In this document: positions 35,318 through 48,171 of the stretch, piece after piece | Numbering within the stretch: position 1 is the first letter of the stretch | Layout of the letters: each line of letters begins with the position of its first letter | Source of the DNA: Xylaria sp. FL1777 | Taxonomy: Eukaryota; Ascomycota; Sordariomycetes; Xylariales; Xylariaceae | Direction: 5' to 3' | Assembly: GCA_022578965.1 (NCBI GenBank) | Contig: MU400538.1 | Coordinates: forward strand, 248,001-312,000 | Length of the DNA stretch: 64,000 nt | Position numbers and translations under genes: made by a program | Notes under the pieces: generated by a model | What the model saw: the letters and a program-made list of their open reading frames with translations, nothing else | Told to the model about the DNA's origin: nothing | Database searches by the model: none

Positions 35318-35726
35318 ATGACCGGCCGCGGAGGTGGTGGGCGCAAGGTCTTGCTGCCGCCCATTAACTTCATCTTCAAGCTCCTTCAGACTCACGCACC
35401 TGTCAAGATTTGGCTGTACGAGCAACTGTCAATCCGAATCGAGGGGAAGATCAGGGTAAGATATCTACAAGCTCCATCTGGCATCTTTATTTATGGCATT
35501 AACTTACACACGTGCGTACAGGGTTTCGACGAGTTCATGAACCTTGTTGTAGACGATGCGGTCGAGGTCAAGCAAGTCACAAAGACAAACCCAGAGGAGA
35601 AGAGAAGAGAGTTGGGTTCGTTCAAGGCAGAATTTCTACACAGATACCAAAGGGTTATGCTAATTATATCCAGGGCAAATTCTATTGAAGGGCGACAACG
35701 TGTCTTTGATCCAAGAAGCGGTATGA
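35318..35726 (+). CDS. Small nuclear ribonucleoprotein E (SmE)
   Basis: Three exons (35318-35455, 35522-35615, 35674-35726) give 94 residues, matching the yeast SmE length. The Sm1 motif spans VKIWLYEQLSIRIEG and GFDEFMNLVVDDAVEV, and the Sm2 motif is ILLKGDNVSLIQ. SmE is one of seven Sm proteins that form the ring on U1, U2, U4 and U5 snRNAs in the nucleus. The second intron uses a GTTCGT donor, and reading through it would destroy the Sm2 motif, so the splice is well supported. The end is about 150 bp from the convergent cyclo-ligase gene. Confidence 0.95.
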
Positions 35727-35878
35727 TTATGAACGATAGCTCGAAACAAGGCACACCGCCGACGACGAGAGGCCTTTTCCGTCCTGCATAGGGATGGCAT
35801 AACTTTGTACGGCTAATGCCTTAGTAAACGGGCATTAGTTAAATAACAAGGCACAAGTGGATGATAAGCATGCTTGTT

Positions 35879-36804
35879 CTAGTCTCTTTGATTGCTACTA
35901 GACTCTTTAATTTTGCCATCACCTAGGATGATGCCATCTAACGGCTGATCGTGGGGTCCTACGGGGACAGCCTCTCCTGAGGTCGGGGAGAGAAGCTGCT
36001 CCTTGAGGGCTAGAGCATATAGCAATATAGACGGGCCGTCATTAGATGAATCTTTTTCTGCGTGAGCAGCTAGTGCATAGCGGTGTAAGAAATAATCGTA
36101 GAAGCCCTTGCCATGGCCGAGTCTTCGAACGGCGCCGGTCTCGGGGTCAAGGTCAAAGGCCACGCCGGGCAGAAGGATTAGATCAAGCGATGCATCCGCG
36201 GACCTCTCCCCGCCCAACTCGCCTATGCTGCGCTGTCGTTCGTGAACGGTAGCATTGTCGACGCTCGGGATACCCCACTTGTCCCTCTGCAGGGACTCGT
36301 AGTCCTCGATGCCCCTCAGACTTACCATGTCCATCAGTCGCGCAGGCCCTTCTCCCGGGGGCAGACCGGACTTGTGCAGATAGGGCACGAAAACCCGCTT
36401 TCCAGAAGCCAGTGCATGTCTGACAATAGGGTCCGTTTGAATCTCGCAGCCAGGCATAGAGAGATAAACGCCTATTGTTTTCGCCTCCTGATACGGCCTG
36501 AGCCTTGACAAGGCATCGAAAGCAGCATTGCCTAGACCGTAACAACATGCATGGTTTAGAGAGACAGCTCTGCGGGTGTAGTGCGGGGTTACTTACTCTG
36601 AGCTGTTATGGCATCTGGTGAGAGTTTAGAAAGCCGTTGTTTTATCAGCAAACGTAAGTGAGTCTTGGCCGCATGAAGTGCCGACGAATTCATCTCCGGA
36701 TTTTGATGGCGTTGGTTGTCTGGCATGCTTGCTGTCGTGTAAAAGGCCCGGGGTGGATGAGTGAATGGGATGATTTCCGAGTTGCTGTGGAGCTCCGGCT
36801 GCAC
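35879..36804 (-). CDS. 5-formyltetrahydrofolate cyclo-ligase
   Basis: Two minus-strand exons (36804-36597, 36531-35879) give 286 residues. The enzyme converts 5-formyl-THF to 5,10-methenyl-THF with ATP. The start of the fold is visible in HAAKTHLRLLIKQRLSKLS, followed across the splice by AFDALSRLRPYQEAKTIGVYLSMPGCEI and HALASGKRVFVPYL. The folate/ATP-site motif LILLPGVAFD and the diagnostic GHGKGFYDYFL loop are both present. A downstream ATG at residue 27 (36726) would give a 260-residue cytosolic form; the extra N-terminus (RAFYTTAS) might be a weak mitochondrial signal. The gene is convergent with SmE and divergent from the OPT transporter. Confidence 0.93.
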
Positions 36805-37910
36805 CTCGAGACCCGAGAGTGGTACCTGCTAGATACTACCTGATGAGTAGTATTTACCAACGCTTACCTACCTATATTGTACCTACTTATAGTGTCGGTA
36901 GATGAACTGTGGACGGCTCGAGATGAGCTGCAGATACATAGTACATATACATACCTTAGGTACTTGAGACAAAAGGGAGGCGCCAGCACGTAGACCTACC
37001 TGCAAGTGGTATCACACTGCCTGCCTGTGTGTTGTAGTTACAGCTACGGCTTAATCCGCCTGGGCGGGACAGCAAAAAATAAAGAATTTCGGCTAGTGGT
37101 ACAGTCTTATTCAAGTAGAAATGCTGGCTCTTGCTGCGTAACACAATATAGAGCACAAGGTACCGGTAGCTAACCTAGGTATCCTTAGGTTAGAGCAGGT
37201 AGAGTAGGTAATTACTGTAGGTAATAGGCACTGCTAATCAATTACCTAAGTGCAGATTTGTATCGTGGGCTTTGCATCTTTTTACCTACAGTCCTGCGTA
37301 TGTAGACTACGTATGTATTGTATGTAGTATCGTGGATCCCGACGTGGTACCTAGTAGGTAGTGTCGCGTTAGTGTAGTATAGGTACTTTTTCTGGGCGTC
37401 ATTAGCAAGGATCGGATAGTGTATAGTGGTACCAGTACCGGGACCTTGTCTTCTCGTGAGTGATACCTGCCTGCATTGCATGGAACCGATCGTGGAACTT
37501 CCTGTTGTCGAATTTTGTCCGTTTTATCTAATCCATCAATCTAATCAATCTCTGATGTTTTTCTTGGTGCCACATACAAGCTGTAACAATTCATTCTATG
37601 ATATCTGGCCAGAACATCCCACTGTGCTGGGTACTGATTTACATAGCTGCACCATAACCAAATCATTATCAAGCTATTAAACGTAATAATACCTAGTGAG
37701 AGTCAGCCATGCTCCCTTCGTGTCAGCTGTCCCTACCACCTTTTCTTGTCTTGCATCTTGTCATCTCGCTTCCCATGATCGCCCTCTATGTATAATCAAT
37801 AGCGCCTGCATTTGGCTATTAGGGCACCGTACTTACACGGCCTTTGTGCCCATCATCCGTCCCCAGGGCCCACCTCTCCTTCTCTATTCGTGTAGTCCCA
37901 TGACAGACTA
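36805..37910. other. Divergent intergenic region
   Basis: Upstream regions of the cyclo-ligase and OPT genes. It contains repeated TAGGTA/TACCTA words (about 36860-36890 and 37170-37250). No gene recognised. Confidence 0.5.
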
Positions 37911-40900
37911 ATGCCTCACGCTCCTGCTCCTCCTGCTACTGCGCCTGCCAGGGCAAAGGGCCACCACGATGAATCATCTCATCCCTCTTGCTCGTCTTCG
38001 CCTCTCCCTCAACCACTCGACCCCCGAAATAGCCAAGGCTTCCCGCTTGAAGCGATACGCCCTCAACCCGGGCCCATCGCTCTAGCCACTTCCAGTTCAC
38101 GCAGCTCCAGCTCCAGCTTCCCGTGCAAGACCCCGTCCAACCCCCCCTCCAGCTCCACCACCTCAGCTGTTGTTCATGCTCGAGCCCCCACGCCGAAGTC
38201 CCAGCCCGGCCGTCATTCGCCGATCTCTGACTGCAGTCCAACAGCAGTCCTAACGCCAGCTTTCTCTGTGACCTCTGATGTCCCTCGCCCGTCCGAACCC
38301 GCAACCACTGCTGCTGCCGATGATATAACTCCTCCCCCTCTCCATATCTTGAGCGATGCTTCTCATGCCTCACATTCTCCGGACGAGGCGAGCCCGCTGT
38401 CAGCTATTCATGATCGTAGAGGAACCATGTCCAAAGCACCACTACTATTGCGCTCCTCGCCGGGCTTTGGCACAGGATCGTACGGTGCAGCACCGTTCCC
38501 GCCCGACGTAGACGATGACGAGACCCAACATCCCCGCGCTTCTACCCTATCTAGGGCGAGCACTGAGACAACACGCGAGAGGCGACGCCGGTCTGTTGGA
38601 ACAAGTCGCACCACGACTTTCCAAACGAGCACGTCCTCACTGAGCCGAAGACGAAGAAGCCAGTCAGACGAAATCAACAGAGCCTCAATCGTGGTGGGAG
38701 GGCTTGAAGGCCGTTTTAGCGTCTCCGACACTGCTGTGCTAAATGATATTCTGTCTGATGATAAATCTGACACTTCTGCCACTGAAGAGAGTGCCGGCTT
38801 GGGAGAGGACGGCGATGCCGCTAGTGACGGGCAGAACGAGGATCCTCCTGACAATTCGCCTTACCCCCAAGTCCGTGCTTCTGTAGCTCCGTTCGATAAC
38901 ATCACCCTATCCATCAATACCCCTCGCATGTGGAGTTTATCTTGTCTATTCTCGATTCTCGGTTCTTCAACAAATCTCTTTTTTGCCTTACGATACCCTA
39001 GTGTTGCAATTACGCCTGTTATAGCTCTGCTTCTTGTACATCCGCTTGGTCTCTTGTGGGACTACCTCCTTAAACGACCTGACGACCCCCCAGAAGACTT
39101 TTTAGATGGCGTACGTGTGTGTGTTGAGACTCCGATGAATGAGTCATCGCCCGCCCTTAGCAAGGAGAAAAGGAGCCGCGCCCAACGTCTGCGGTTGTGG
39201 CTTGCCCAGGGGTCTTGGAATGAGAAAGAACATAGTTGTGTCTATGTGAGCAGCAATGTCTCGTTCGGATTTGCATTCGCGACAGATATCATTGTTGAGC
39301 AGACTCAGTTCTATAAGCAGGACGTTAGCATTGTCTATCAGCTCCTTCTCACCCTATCAACGCAAATCTTGGGTTACACATTTGCTGGTTTGACAAGAAG
39401 GTTCTTGGTACGCCCCAGCGGTATGATATGGCCCGGCACCCTCATGTCGGCCGCAATGTTCACCACGCTCCATAAGGAGCAGAATGAGCCGGCAAACGGG
39501 TGGAAGATCACCAGATGGAACTTTTTCTTCGTCGTCTGGCTGTGTTCTTTTGTCTTCTACTTCCTCCCGGGACTGTTGTTCCCAGCACTGAGTTACTTCA
39601 ACGTAATCACCTGGTTTGCTCCGGATAATGTCGTAGTAGCAAACTTATTTGGAGTGGCATCCGGCTTGGGTCTATTTCCTATCACATTCGACTGGGCGCA
39701 AATTGCATACATCGGTTCTCCCTTGCTTACCCCCTTTTGGGCTTCCATGAATGTTATTGGCGGCCTGGTCATTGTCATGTGGATTATCGCGCCGATCGCA
39801 TATTATTGCAATCTATTCTATTCATCATATATGCCTATTCTCTCGGCATCAGTATTCGATAATACTGGTCAAATCTACGATGTCGGCAGGATTCTCACTC
39901 CGGATTTTCTCTTTGACAGAGCCGCCTACTCAAAATATAGCCGAGTCTACCTGCCCATTACGTATGTGCTCAGCTATGGGCTCCAGTTTGCAGGTTTAGC
40001 ATCACTCCTGACACACACGGCGTGCTGGCACGGGAAGGATATATGGACACAATGGAAGAGGTCCCTCAAAGAAGCTGGTGAAGAGAATGGGCCTGCCTAT
40101 CAGCCTTTACAGAGCGAGGGGAACGGGATAGCATCTTTTCGAAGAAGCGAGAGCACCATGACGTCGAGTGCGAATATCGAAGACCTACTCAATCGTGAAG
40201 ACGTTCATAATCGTCTTATGAGGAGATACAAGGATGCGCCAATTTATTGGTATCTATTAACATTTGTTTCAATGACGGCAATCGGCATCTTTGTCGTTGA
40301 ATAGTGAGTGCCTATCGATGAAATACTCCAACGCCGAAACTTACACCAATTATTTTAGTTATCCTGTTCATCTGCCTTGGTACGGGCTGCTGCTTGCATT
40401 GGGAATATGCTCTATACTTTTCATACCTATTGGTATCGTCATGGCAGTGACAAATCAGCACAGCAGTATCTATCTTATATGCCAACTCATATGCGGTGTA
40501 GTATTTCCAGGGCGCCCGGTCGCAAATATGGTCTTCGTCACGTACGGGTACATTTCTTCTGCGCAGGGCATCAAATTCGCAGCAGATTTGAAGCTGGGAC
40601 ATTATATGAAGATCCCACCCAGAATTCTATTTCTAGTGCAGATGGTAGCAACAATCATCTCATCGGTCACACAGATCGCGGTTCTTAACTGGATGTTTCG
40701 CAACGTTCCCGGTATATGTACACCTTCGGCCATTAACGGCTTCACCTGCCCAATTGCCCGCGTTCACTTCAACGGTTCTATATTGTGGGGCGTTGTCGGA
40801 CCCGCGGAGTTCTTTGGACCCAACGCTATCTACCGGCCGTTGGTCTGGTGTTTTTTAATCGGTGCTATCGCCCCCATCCCTCTCTGGCTTTACGGTCGCC

Positions 40901-41265
40901 GGAAAAGAAATAGCATCGTTCGAAAGATCAATCTCCCGGTCTTATTCGGGTCACTCAGTTGGATTCCTCCAGCAACCGGTCTCAACTTCTCGGTGTGGGC
41001 GGTAGTCTGCTACATTTTCAATTACTTGATTAAGAATCGAGCAAGTGCCTGGTGGGCCAAGTACACCATGACACTGAGTGCAGCACTGGATTCGGGCTTA
41101 GCCTTCGGGATTGTCATTGTATTCTTCGGTTTCATTTATCCCGGCTGGATGGACAGCTTCAGCTGGTGGGGGACTGAGGTTTATAAGCAAGGATGTGACT
41201 GGCAGGCCTGCGCATATCGTACAGTGCCGAACGGGACCCATTTCGGCCCCGGTTCCGGCTGGTAG
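37911..41265 (+). CDS. Oligopeptide transporter (OPT family) with long disordered N-terminus
   Basis: Two exons (37911-40303, 40359-41265) joined by a 55-nt intron give 1099 residues. The first ~320 residues are Ser/Pro/Ala-rich and low-complexity, with no membrane segment. The OPT hallmark SPYPQVRASVAPFDN follows, and then about fourteen to sixteen hydrophobic helices with family segments such as NPR-like NTPRMWSLSCLF, NVITWFAPDNVVVANLFGVASG and, late, GPAEFFGPNAIYRPLVWCF. OPT proteins are proton-coupled importers of small peptides or related metal and glutathione compounds at the plasma membrane. Typical members are 700-900 residues, so the N-terminal extension is unusual; no alternative ATG with a leader is obvious, though internal methionines such as the one in RRGTMSKAPLLL could start a shorter form. 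Substrate cannot be told. Confidence 0.92.
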
Positions 41266-42005
41266 ATTATGAGGGACGAATTATGGGAACCTACATATAG
41301 AGACGCTTCTTGATCATCTGGTCAAGAGGTTAGCATTAGCCGGCGTTTGTTTTTGGCCATTGCTAAACAGGGCTTTGAAAGGATACACTTATATCTTGTG
41401 TACATATATCTGCTAGAGCACTATACAAACATCTGGATGTTTCTGAAATGTGAGTTCGAGTAGGAAAGTACGTGGTAGCATTGTGCATGTATGTTGCTAG
41501 CATCTAATTTCCGGAAATTGGTTCCACGACAGCACTTCTTAAAAGAGATTTGCACGAAGAGAGAAGGAAACAGTTAACGCATATGGGCAGTTTCCATTGA
41601 ACATTTAGTGGTTCATATGTCCGAAACTAAAAGTTCTCTGCTCATAGTGAGGTCTCAAAAGAACATCGTCGGCGGTTCACAGTTTAGAATTATAGAATCG
41701 AGTTCGGTTTATGAAAACATAGTAGGGAAACGATCTTACAGCGTATTCCATAGAAGTATTAAGACATTCCCAAATGCTACCTTGTACCTCCCACACAGGC
41801 CTCATTGACCCATGTACATCTTGTTGATTTCTTCCCCCTTTATTCTATCACCTTGTCGAATACCTAGTAAAATACCGATTAGAAAAAAAGATAGAATCGA
41901 AGAATTATCATAAAAGCTAAGCTAGATGCCATAGAAGCTAGAAGAGGTCACCCAAAACACATACCGAAAAAAAAAAAGAGGCTGATACACCCCACCCATT
42001 CACCC
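41266..42005. other. Intergenic between convergent genes
   Basis: Nothing recognised except a poly-A tract near 41967-41980 and AT-rich 3' flanks. Confidence 0.55.
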
Positions 42006-43256
42006 CTAGCTCTCACCAGCCAAAGGCACAAATATATCCAGCGGTATCGCACACCCAATAGCATAATTAGGCATATCTACAACCTCACACATGCGCAGGA
42101 ACCCAGAAACACTAACAAGCATGTATGCGTCAACCCTATTAAGCGCCTTCTCAGCCTGCAGCCACTCGATAACGCCGCGGACAGCCTTCCTCGTGGCCTC
42201 GCGCAGGTCGGAGTCGATGCCAAGACACATGTATTCCCCCTTAGTAGACGAAGAAGCCGCCGCATCGGCCCCTGGAATCTTCACCCACGGACTCTTCACC
42301 CAGCCCATGCCTTCTTTCTGGACAGTGACGCGTATGGTAGCGCGCATGCGCGTCTCGATCGCCGTCCCGCAGACCTCGCCATCGCCCTGCGCAGCATGTC
42401 CGTCGCCGAGACTGAGCAGCGCGCCGGGGACCTCGACGGGGAGGTGCAGGGTGCTGCCGGCGGTGAGCCAGCGCGTGTCGATGTTGCCGCCGGCGCGGTG
42501 CGGCGGGATCATGGAGAGCTCGCCTTCGGCGGGGGCCAGGCCCACGAGGCCGAGAAAGGGGCGGTAGGGGATCCTGATTTCTTCTTTTCCATCCCCTCCT
42601 CCCTCGCGGAACACCACGTAGCCCCTATCCGCGGCCCAGGTCTCCAGTCCCGGACGGCCGAGCTCCCAGATCCTCACGTGCGCACCGCCCCCTTGCTCGT
42701 TCGCGAACTCGTCGCTCAGGAGCCCGAACCCTGGGAACATCCCCGTCCACCCGTAGTCCACCAGGGGCTCGATGGCGAGGAAGTCCACGCGCAACACGTC
42801 GCCTGGCGCCGCATCCTCGATGTAGATGGGTCCTATGCCTGGGTCGGTGCGGGTGATGTCGAAGGAGGAGATGGCTGTTCCGGCCGCGACGTTTTCGCGG
42901 GTGACTTTTTTTTAACTCTTGTTAGCTAGCGAACGAGATAAGTTATATCGATATCTCATTCGGCTGATTATGCATATGCATATGCGTATGTGTATGCGTA
43001 TATCAAACCCCGCACTTATTGGAGACGGGGAAATAAGCTGGAGATGATGAGGGAGATGGTGAAGAGGGAGAGACATGTGAGATAGGTGAAAAAAAAGAGA
43101 GAACACACTCTGGTTCCCACCGCCATCGGGCAATTCTAGTGTGATCTCCGACCCCGATGGCACAGTCAGGATGGGCGGTATAGATCGCGACCAGCGCAGG
43201 TGAGTGTTCTCGGGGTGGTTGTGGAGGTGAAAGTGGGATCTCGAGGATGACGCCAT
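42006..43256 (-). CDS. Acetamidase/formamidase family protein
   Basis: Two minus-strand exons (43256-43109, 42904-42006) give 348 residues. Exon 1 carries the family N-terminus (LHNHPENTHLRWSRSIPPIL, SGSEITLELPDGG). After a 204-nt intron come DPGIGPIYIEDAAPGDVL, GHAAQGDGEVCGTAIETRM and a C-terminal YMLVSVSGFLRMCEVVDMPN, all characteristic of the FmdA/AmdA fold, in which the GDGHAAQGDGE loop contributes metal and active-site residues. These enzymes hydrolyse short amides (formamide, acetamide) to ammonia and the acid, so the role is probably nitrogen scavenging in the cytosol. The intron is long for this genome and contains a tatgcata-type simple repeat. The acceptor (aaaaaaaag) lacks a pyrimidine tract, so the exact junction is the least certain part. 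Confidence 0.88.
42971..43002 (+). repeat. Simple tatgca/tatgcg repeat in amidase intron
   Basis: Five to six imperfect copies of the hexamer tatgca, tatgcg or tatgtg follow each other within the intron of the amidase gene. Confidence 0.85.
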
Positions 43257-45220
43257 TCTTCTAATATAAATGTGTGTGTGATAGCTGCACTTATGGGTAG
43301 GTATAGGTAGAAGATTGTACGTTGAGATGATAGGAATGGAAGGCGAATAATTCTAGATTTATAAACTAATTCTATTTGTATATTCGGGTGGCTTCACGGA
43401 GCAAGCCTTTTGTGTGTAATGGATTGGCCTCGGAGTGAGTTGTAATACCGTAATGTGCCTGAAAGATTCTGCTGCGACTATCTACTCTCCGAGCGCAAGG
43501 CGTTTGCTGTAATGCTTCCCCTTTAGTCTTTACTGAAGTCGCACGGCAACGTCGGAAAGACACTACCGGCATATTAAACTACGAGATAAGATGGATTACC
43601 TACCATCTCCTCAATGCGCCTTAGTATCACCCTATCAGGCTATCACATGCATAGAAGCTCCACCCGATTCCGGGTACAACAATATCCATACATTTCTTGT
43701 TGGTCGGATTAGGGGATTGCCGTGGTAGCGTAGTACGGTGTTCTTTATCAAGGGAATTTTGGCCGAATGATCGACTCTTGTCCTCCGTGAAGCTGGTTAT
43801 GGCGCACGGAGATCTAATCGCATTCCGACATGTTTTGGATCAGGTGCGGAACCGGCATGAATTTCAGTATCACGTCGGCAGTGTTCAACTCTCCTGCTAT
43901 AAGCCGTGAATAATGGGGACATTTTTCCCGGTCCATCTGGTCTATGACGTAGCATATTCTAGAATCCTCCAATGAAGGAAGTAAGCATGCATACATTCCA
44001 GCCTCAAATCATGCTATTATAACTGCACTTAATGAAGAGACGACATGCCCATGGGGGCATCATTAACTAGGCTAGAATATAGAGTTTTATTTCCCCGGTA
44101 TACCATTTAACTTGTTCTTTGTGTATTTTCATAGAATAACTACGTCCACACACGTACTACCACTATTCCGACGCGTACTACATACATATACTAAGAGCCT
44201 TCTCAACGGCCATGTTTCCATCCGATGCTTGTGTTGTCTATAAGTACACTGCATATAATGGTACCACTGGGGTAGCATTCTACGGGCCGACCCGAGGTTA
44301 TGTTTATGATCAGCGAGGTTTAAGGCTCTTTTAGCGCTACTTCAGACTTGCCGACAGATTTTAAAAGAAACAAAACTAACCTTTTGCGCTAATGTGCATT
44401 TGTATTTTATTCCTCCTAAAATGTAGTTGTACGACCTGTTGGGTTTTCTGTAATCCAGCGTTTCTATCTGGACCTAGAGATCGCTTCTTGTGATTGATCC
44501 TATCTGCTTGAAGATGCAATTTGTTAGCCTGAAAGCCTAAGGTTGATCTATATAGACTAGATAGATTGTTAAATGGTGAAGGAAGATGCGTGATAACGAA
44601 TTTGAGATATGTCTAGTGAACTTTCTATAACATTTCAACGGTTTAGGAGTAATGGTGTGATTCAACAATTACCAAAAAAGATTTCTTGCAATGTGCTGGA
44701 AATTTTATGGATAAGGTATGTAATATTATGACTACATTGTCGAATGTTTGAGAAGGAACTTGAAGAGGAAATAAATCATCAAAAAATAGTTATCATAAAA
44801 CTTTATGCTCGGTTTAAACAGTTAACGGATAATTTGCATGTATGCACAGCATGTTGCATCGAACGTTCTGGCCCAACTACTACCCTCTGGCATAAGAGTT
44901 GAATAGAGCATATAATCGTGATTGGTTGAGCCAACGACGTATTAGTTAGTTTCGGGTCTGGGGCTGGCCAGGAGCAACACGCTAACATACACTACGCCGG
45001 ACGATTACCTCCTTACTGCTGATTCATGCGCCCGTTCGCGATCGAGATCGAGATCTGATGGGTCCGAAAACTTCCTCTTGCTTCTAAGCTGTGCCTCCGA
45101 ATCCCGTAGATATGCTATCCACCCAAGACAATTACAAATCAGCCGGCGATGTGTATTCACAGTCGGATGGTAGTGCAATTGCAATCGCAGCCGCGCCCAC
45201 ACTCGTGCTAGCGACTTGAG
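43257..45220. other. Gene-free stretch
   Basis: Nearly 2 kb without a gene I can support. Only short frames lacking motifs are present. Confidence 0.55.
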
Positions 45221-48171
45221 ATGGCGACGGCAATAACAATGACAATGACAATGGTGATGGCGCAAAGTACACATGAGAATGCAGCTGCAATATCGTATTT
45301 CCCGAGGAGCGGGTCTAAGCACGCTTCTAAGCTTCTCCTCCACCAACTGCCACCGCCACCAGAGGTTGTAGGACCAGTATTTGACGAAGCACATGCTAAG
45401 GAACCAATTCCGACGTTTGACCAAGAAGCCCATGACCGGTACTATGCTAAGCCGTCGGAGTCTGGAGAAGCTCTCCCGCCACCTACGCCCGTTGAGTTTC
45501 CGGACAGATATCTTGTCCCAACGCTGGCGCGAGATGAACGCCTACGACTTACGATGCTCTGGTATCATACAACGCATATAGAGCAAGATGAGCATCTTCT
45601 GGCCGAAATAGACACACTAGTTCGAAGTACACAAAAGATCATTGGCTGGGAGTTTGCCATCGCTGGTATTCTCAATGAGTCCTCTTATAGACGACTGGCT
45701 ACCGTGAATCTGCCGCTTGCGATTTTGCCTCGCAGGGAAAGCACGTGCTCCCATACCATCAATCAAAAGCTGGACAGCGTGTTCATGGTCCTCGATATGT
45801 CCACTGACTGGCGTTTCCGACATTCACCGCATAGTGAGATCGGTGGCCTGAGGAGTTATGCCGGTGCGCCTCTGCGATTGATGACTGACAATGGGATTGA
45901 GATCCCGTTGGGTAGTTTATGCGTGGCCTCTAACACTCCGCAGAAACCCTTGCGAAAGGTGAGTTGCTTTGGTGCGCGCTTTTACTTTTGTAATGATTCA
46001 TGTCATGTGAACGTTATTGATTAGTTTCATAGGCCCAACTTGAGTCTCTTGTGAACTTCTCGGAGCTTATTAGTACTGCCATCGCGAACCATACCCGGCA
46101 GCGTCGGTTGAAGAAGAGGCAAGAAATGACAGATCTACTTTCGATCTTGCGTTCGAAAATCGATGCCGAAGATTACGAAGAGACCTCAGCGGCCATCCTT
46201 CAACAAGCTTACCCCGGGGCTCACGTAGCACTTCAGGTCGCATTAAATGGACAAGTACCTGTAAAAGGCCGGTCTGCTATTCGACTTTCGGACATCGAAG
46301 CAGGTCTCTGGGAGGACACAGCACTAATTGAGCAAACAATTATGACTTCCAACTTTACCGACCTGCAGCCTACTCAGACTGTTCGTGCAATTGTCGCGCG
46401 CTGCGGAAGCTCTGAACAGTACGTGGTTGTATCTGGCCTTGACATACATCATGTCTTTGACGATTTTGATGCATGGTTCATCTTCAAAGCTGCAGCTATA
46501 ATAGCAGAGACTCTTCAAAACCGACTTCTTCGGCAAGCTCTAGCTGCAAAGGAGACATTTTTACGTGGAATTACTCACCAACTACGAACGCCTATCCACG
46601 GCGTACTTAGCTCAACTGAGCTCCTTGCCGAGGAGCTCACTGTACGGGGGCTGTTGTTACAGAATGAATTAAATGGTACTTCTGTCTCCCCAGCTGCTTG
46701 TATCGGCACAATACGAAACTCTGGGCAAGAGTTAATGAGGACCGTCAATAGCATTCTCAAATACAACGCGTGGGCAGATACTAACCGCCAGACACACCAC
46801 AGCCTGTATGACTTAGGTCGCCTCGAGGGCGATATCCTCCCCCAGTCACTATCGTATATTCTACAGGATAACCTCGACGGAATTTCAGTCGAATTTCGCA
46901 ATGAACTAAGTCACTCACGTCCTATACTTACGGACCCAGATCTTCTGAAAGAATGCCTCCACGAAATACTATTGAACGCCATGCAGTCAGTTGCCGGGCG
47001 ACCCACAGGAATCGTCACGTTCACAATGTGGGAGGATGAGAATAAGGCAAAACTCATCTTTGACATTGTCGATAACGGTTTAGGCATTGGAATACAAGAT
47101 CACAGTTCTATATTCCAGCCCTTCTATAAAGTGGATAGTTTCAAGCTTGGTGCTGGGCTTGGGCTTACCCTAGCTAGACAAATCGCTACTAGTTTACAGG
47201 GGACAGTAAAGTTGATGTCGTCTTCATCAGAGCTTGGGTCACACTTCCGAGTCGAGTTTAATAACCCTGTTTTCGATTCGCCCCCTGATTCCGAGGCCAC
47301 AATCGAAATTGAACTTCGACATTTACCACGAACGTTCCATTCTAAAATTAGCGGGACGGACTACACACATTTCGCTGATCATGTAACGAGATACCTTGAG
47401 CTAAACAAGTTCCAAAGAGATACTAGTTCCGATCTCGGTCTCATCCTTGCTGACTCTGATATCGACCAGTTGCGCGTGGCCTATCCATCCGCAGTCATAA
47501 TTATGTTTGGAAAAGCCAAAATAGGTGCCGAGAATAGCCTAGGGCCGGGCATTTTCCCCGCGAGCGGACCGCTACACACTGAGACATTGAAGCAAATGCT
47601 ATTGAAACTAGATGCTATGTATCGGGAACTTGCTACTCGTCAGGAGCCAAGTAAAGCAGACTCGCCCGTAAATGATCCGAGTGTCAGTCCTATCCCAACT
47701 CTCGAGATGGCCAGCCTTGGTATTTCTGATAACTCATCGTTACAACGTGACTGCCGTGATCGACCAGTCAAGGCATTACTCGTTGACGATAATCCAATCA
47801 ATCTCCGAATACTCAAGATGTTCTGCAGCAAGCGCAATATTCCATTCGCCATAGCCGAGGATGGGAATATAGCAATTCGCCAATTTATAAAGGCAGCCGA
47901 AGCCGAGGAGCCTTTTAACTTGGTGCTAATGGATCTTCAAATGCCGAATTGCGATGGCATTGAGGCAACGCGGGCGATTCGCGCATACGAACAGAAGAAT
48001 GGGCTATGCAGGTCTTTTATCTTTATGGTAACTGGCCAGGACTGGGGAAAGGATAAAGTAGCCTCACAAGATGCAGGTTGCGACGTATTCTTGATCAAAC
48101 CAGTCTCCCCAAAGGTGTTGGATGTGCATATCGCCAAATTTTTCACAACTTATCGACCTGCTGGGGGGTGA
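45221..48171 (+). CDS. Soluble hybrid histidine kinase (GAF-like, HisKA, HATPase, REC)
   Basis: Two exons (45221-45958, 46033-48171) spliced in phase give 958 residues. There is no transmembrane segment. Residues ~90-420 have the layout of a divergent GAF-like sensor (LRSYAGAPLR followed by IPLGSLCVAS). The HisKA box is GITHQLRTPIHGVLSSTELL, with phospho-acceptor His428. The HATPase has an N-box HEILLNAMQSV, G1 DNGLGIG, F-box IFQPFYKV and G2 GAGLGLTLARQ. A C-terminal receiver holds the acidic pair in LLVDDNP, phospho-acceptor Asp880 in LMDLQMP, the Thr in MVTGQ and the Lys in LIKPV. All catalytic residues are present, so it should autophosphorylate and pass phosphate to an Hpt protein (Ypd1) and onward to the HOG/Skn7 pathways. 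Stimulus is unknown. Confidence 0.93.
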
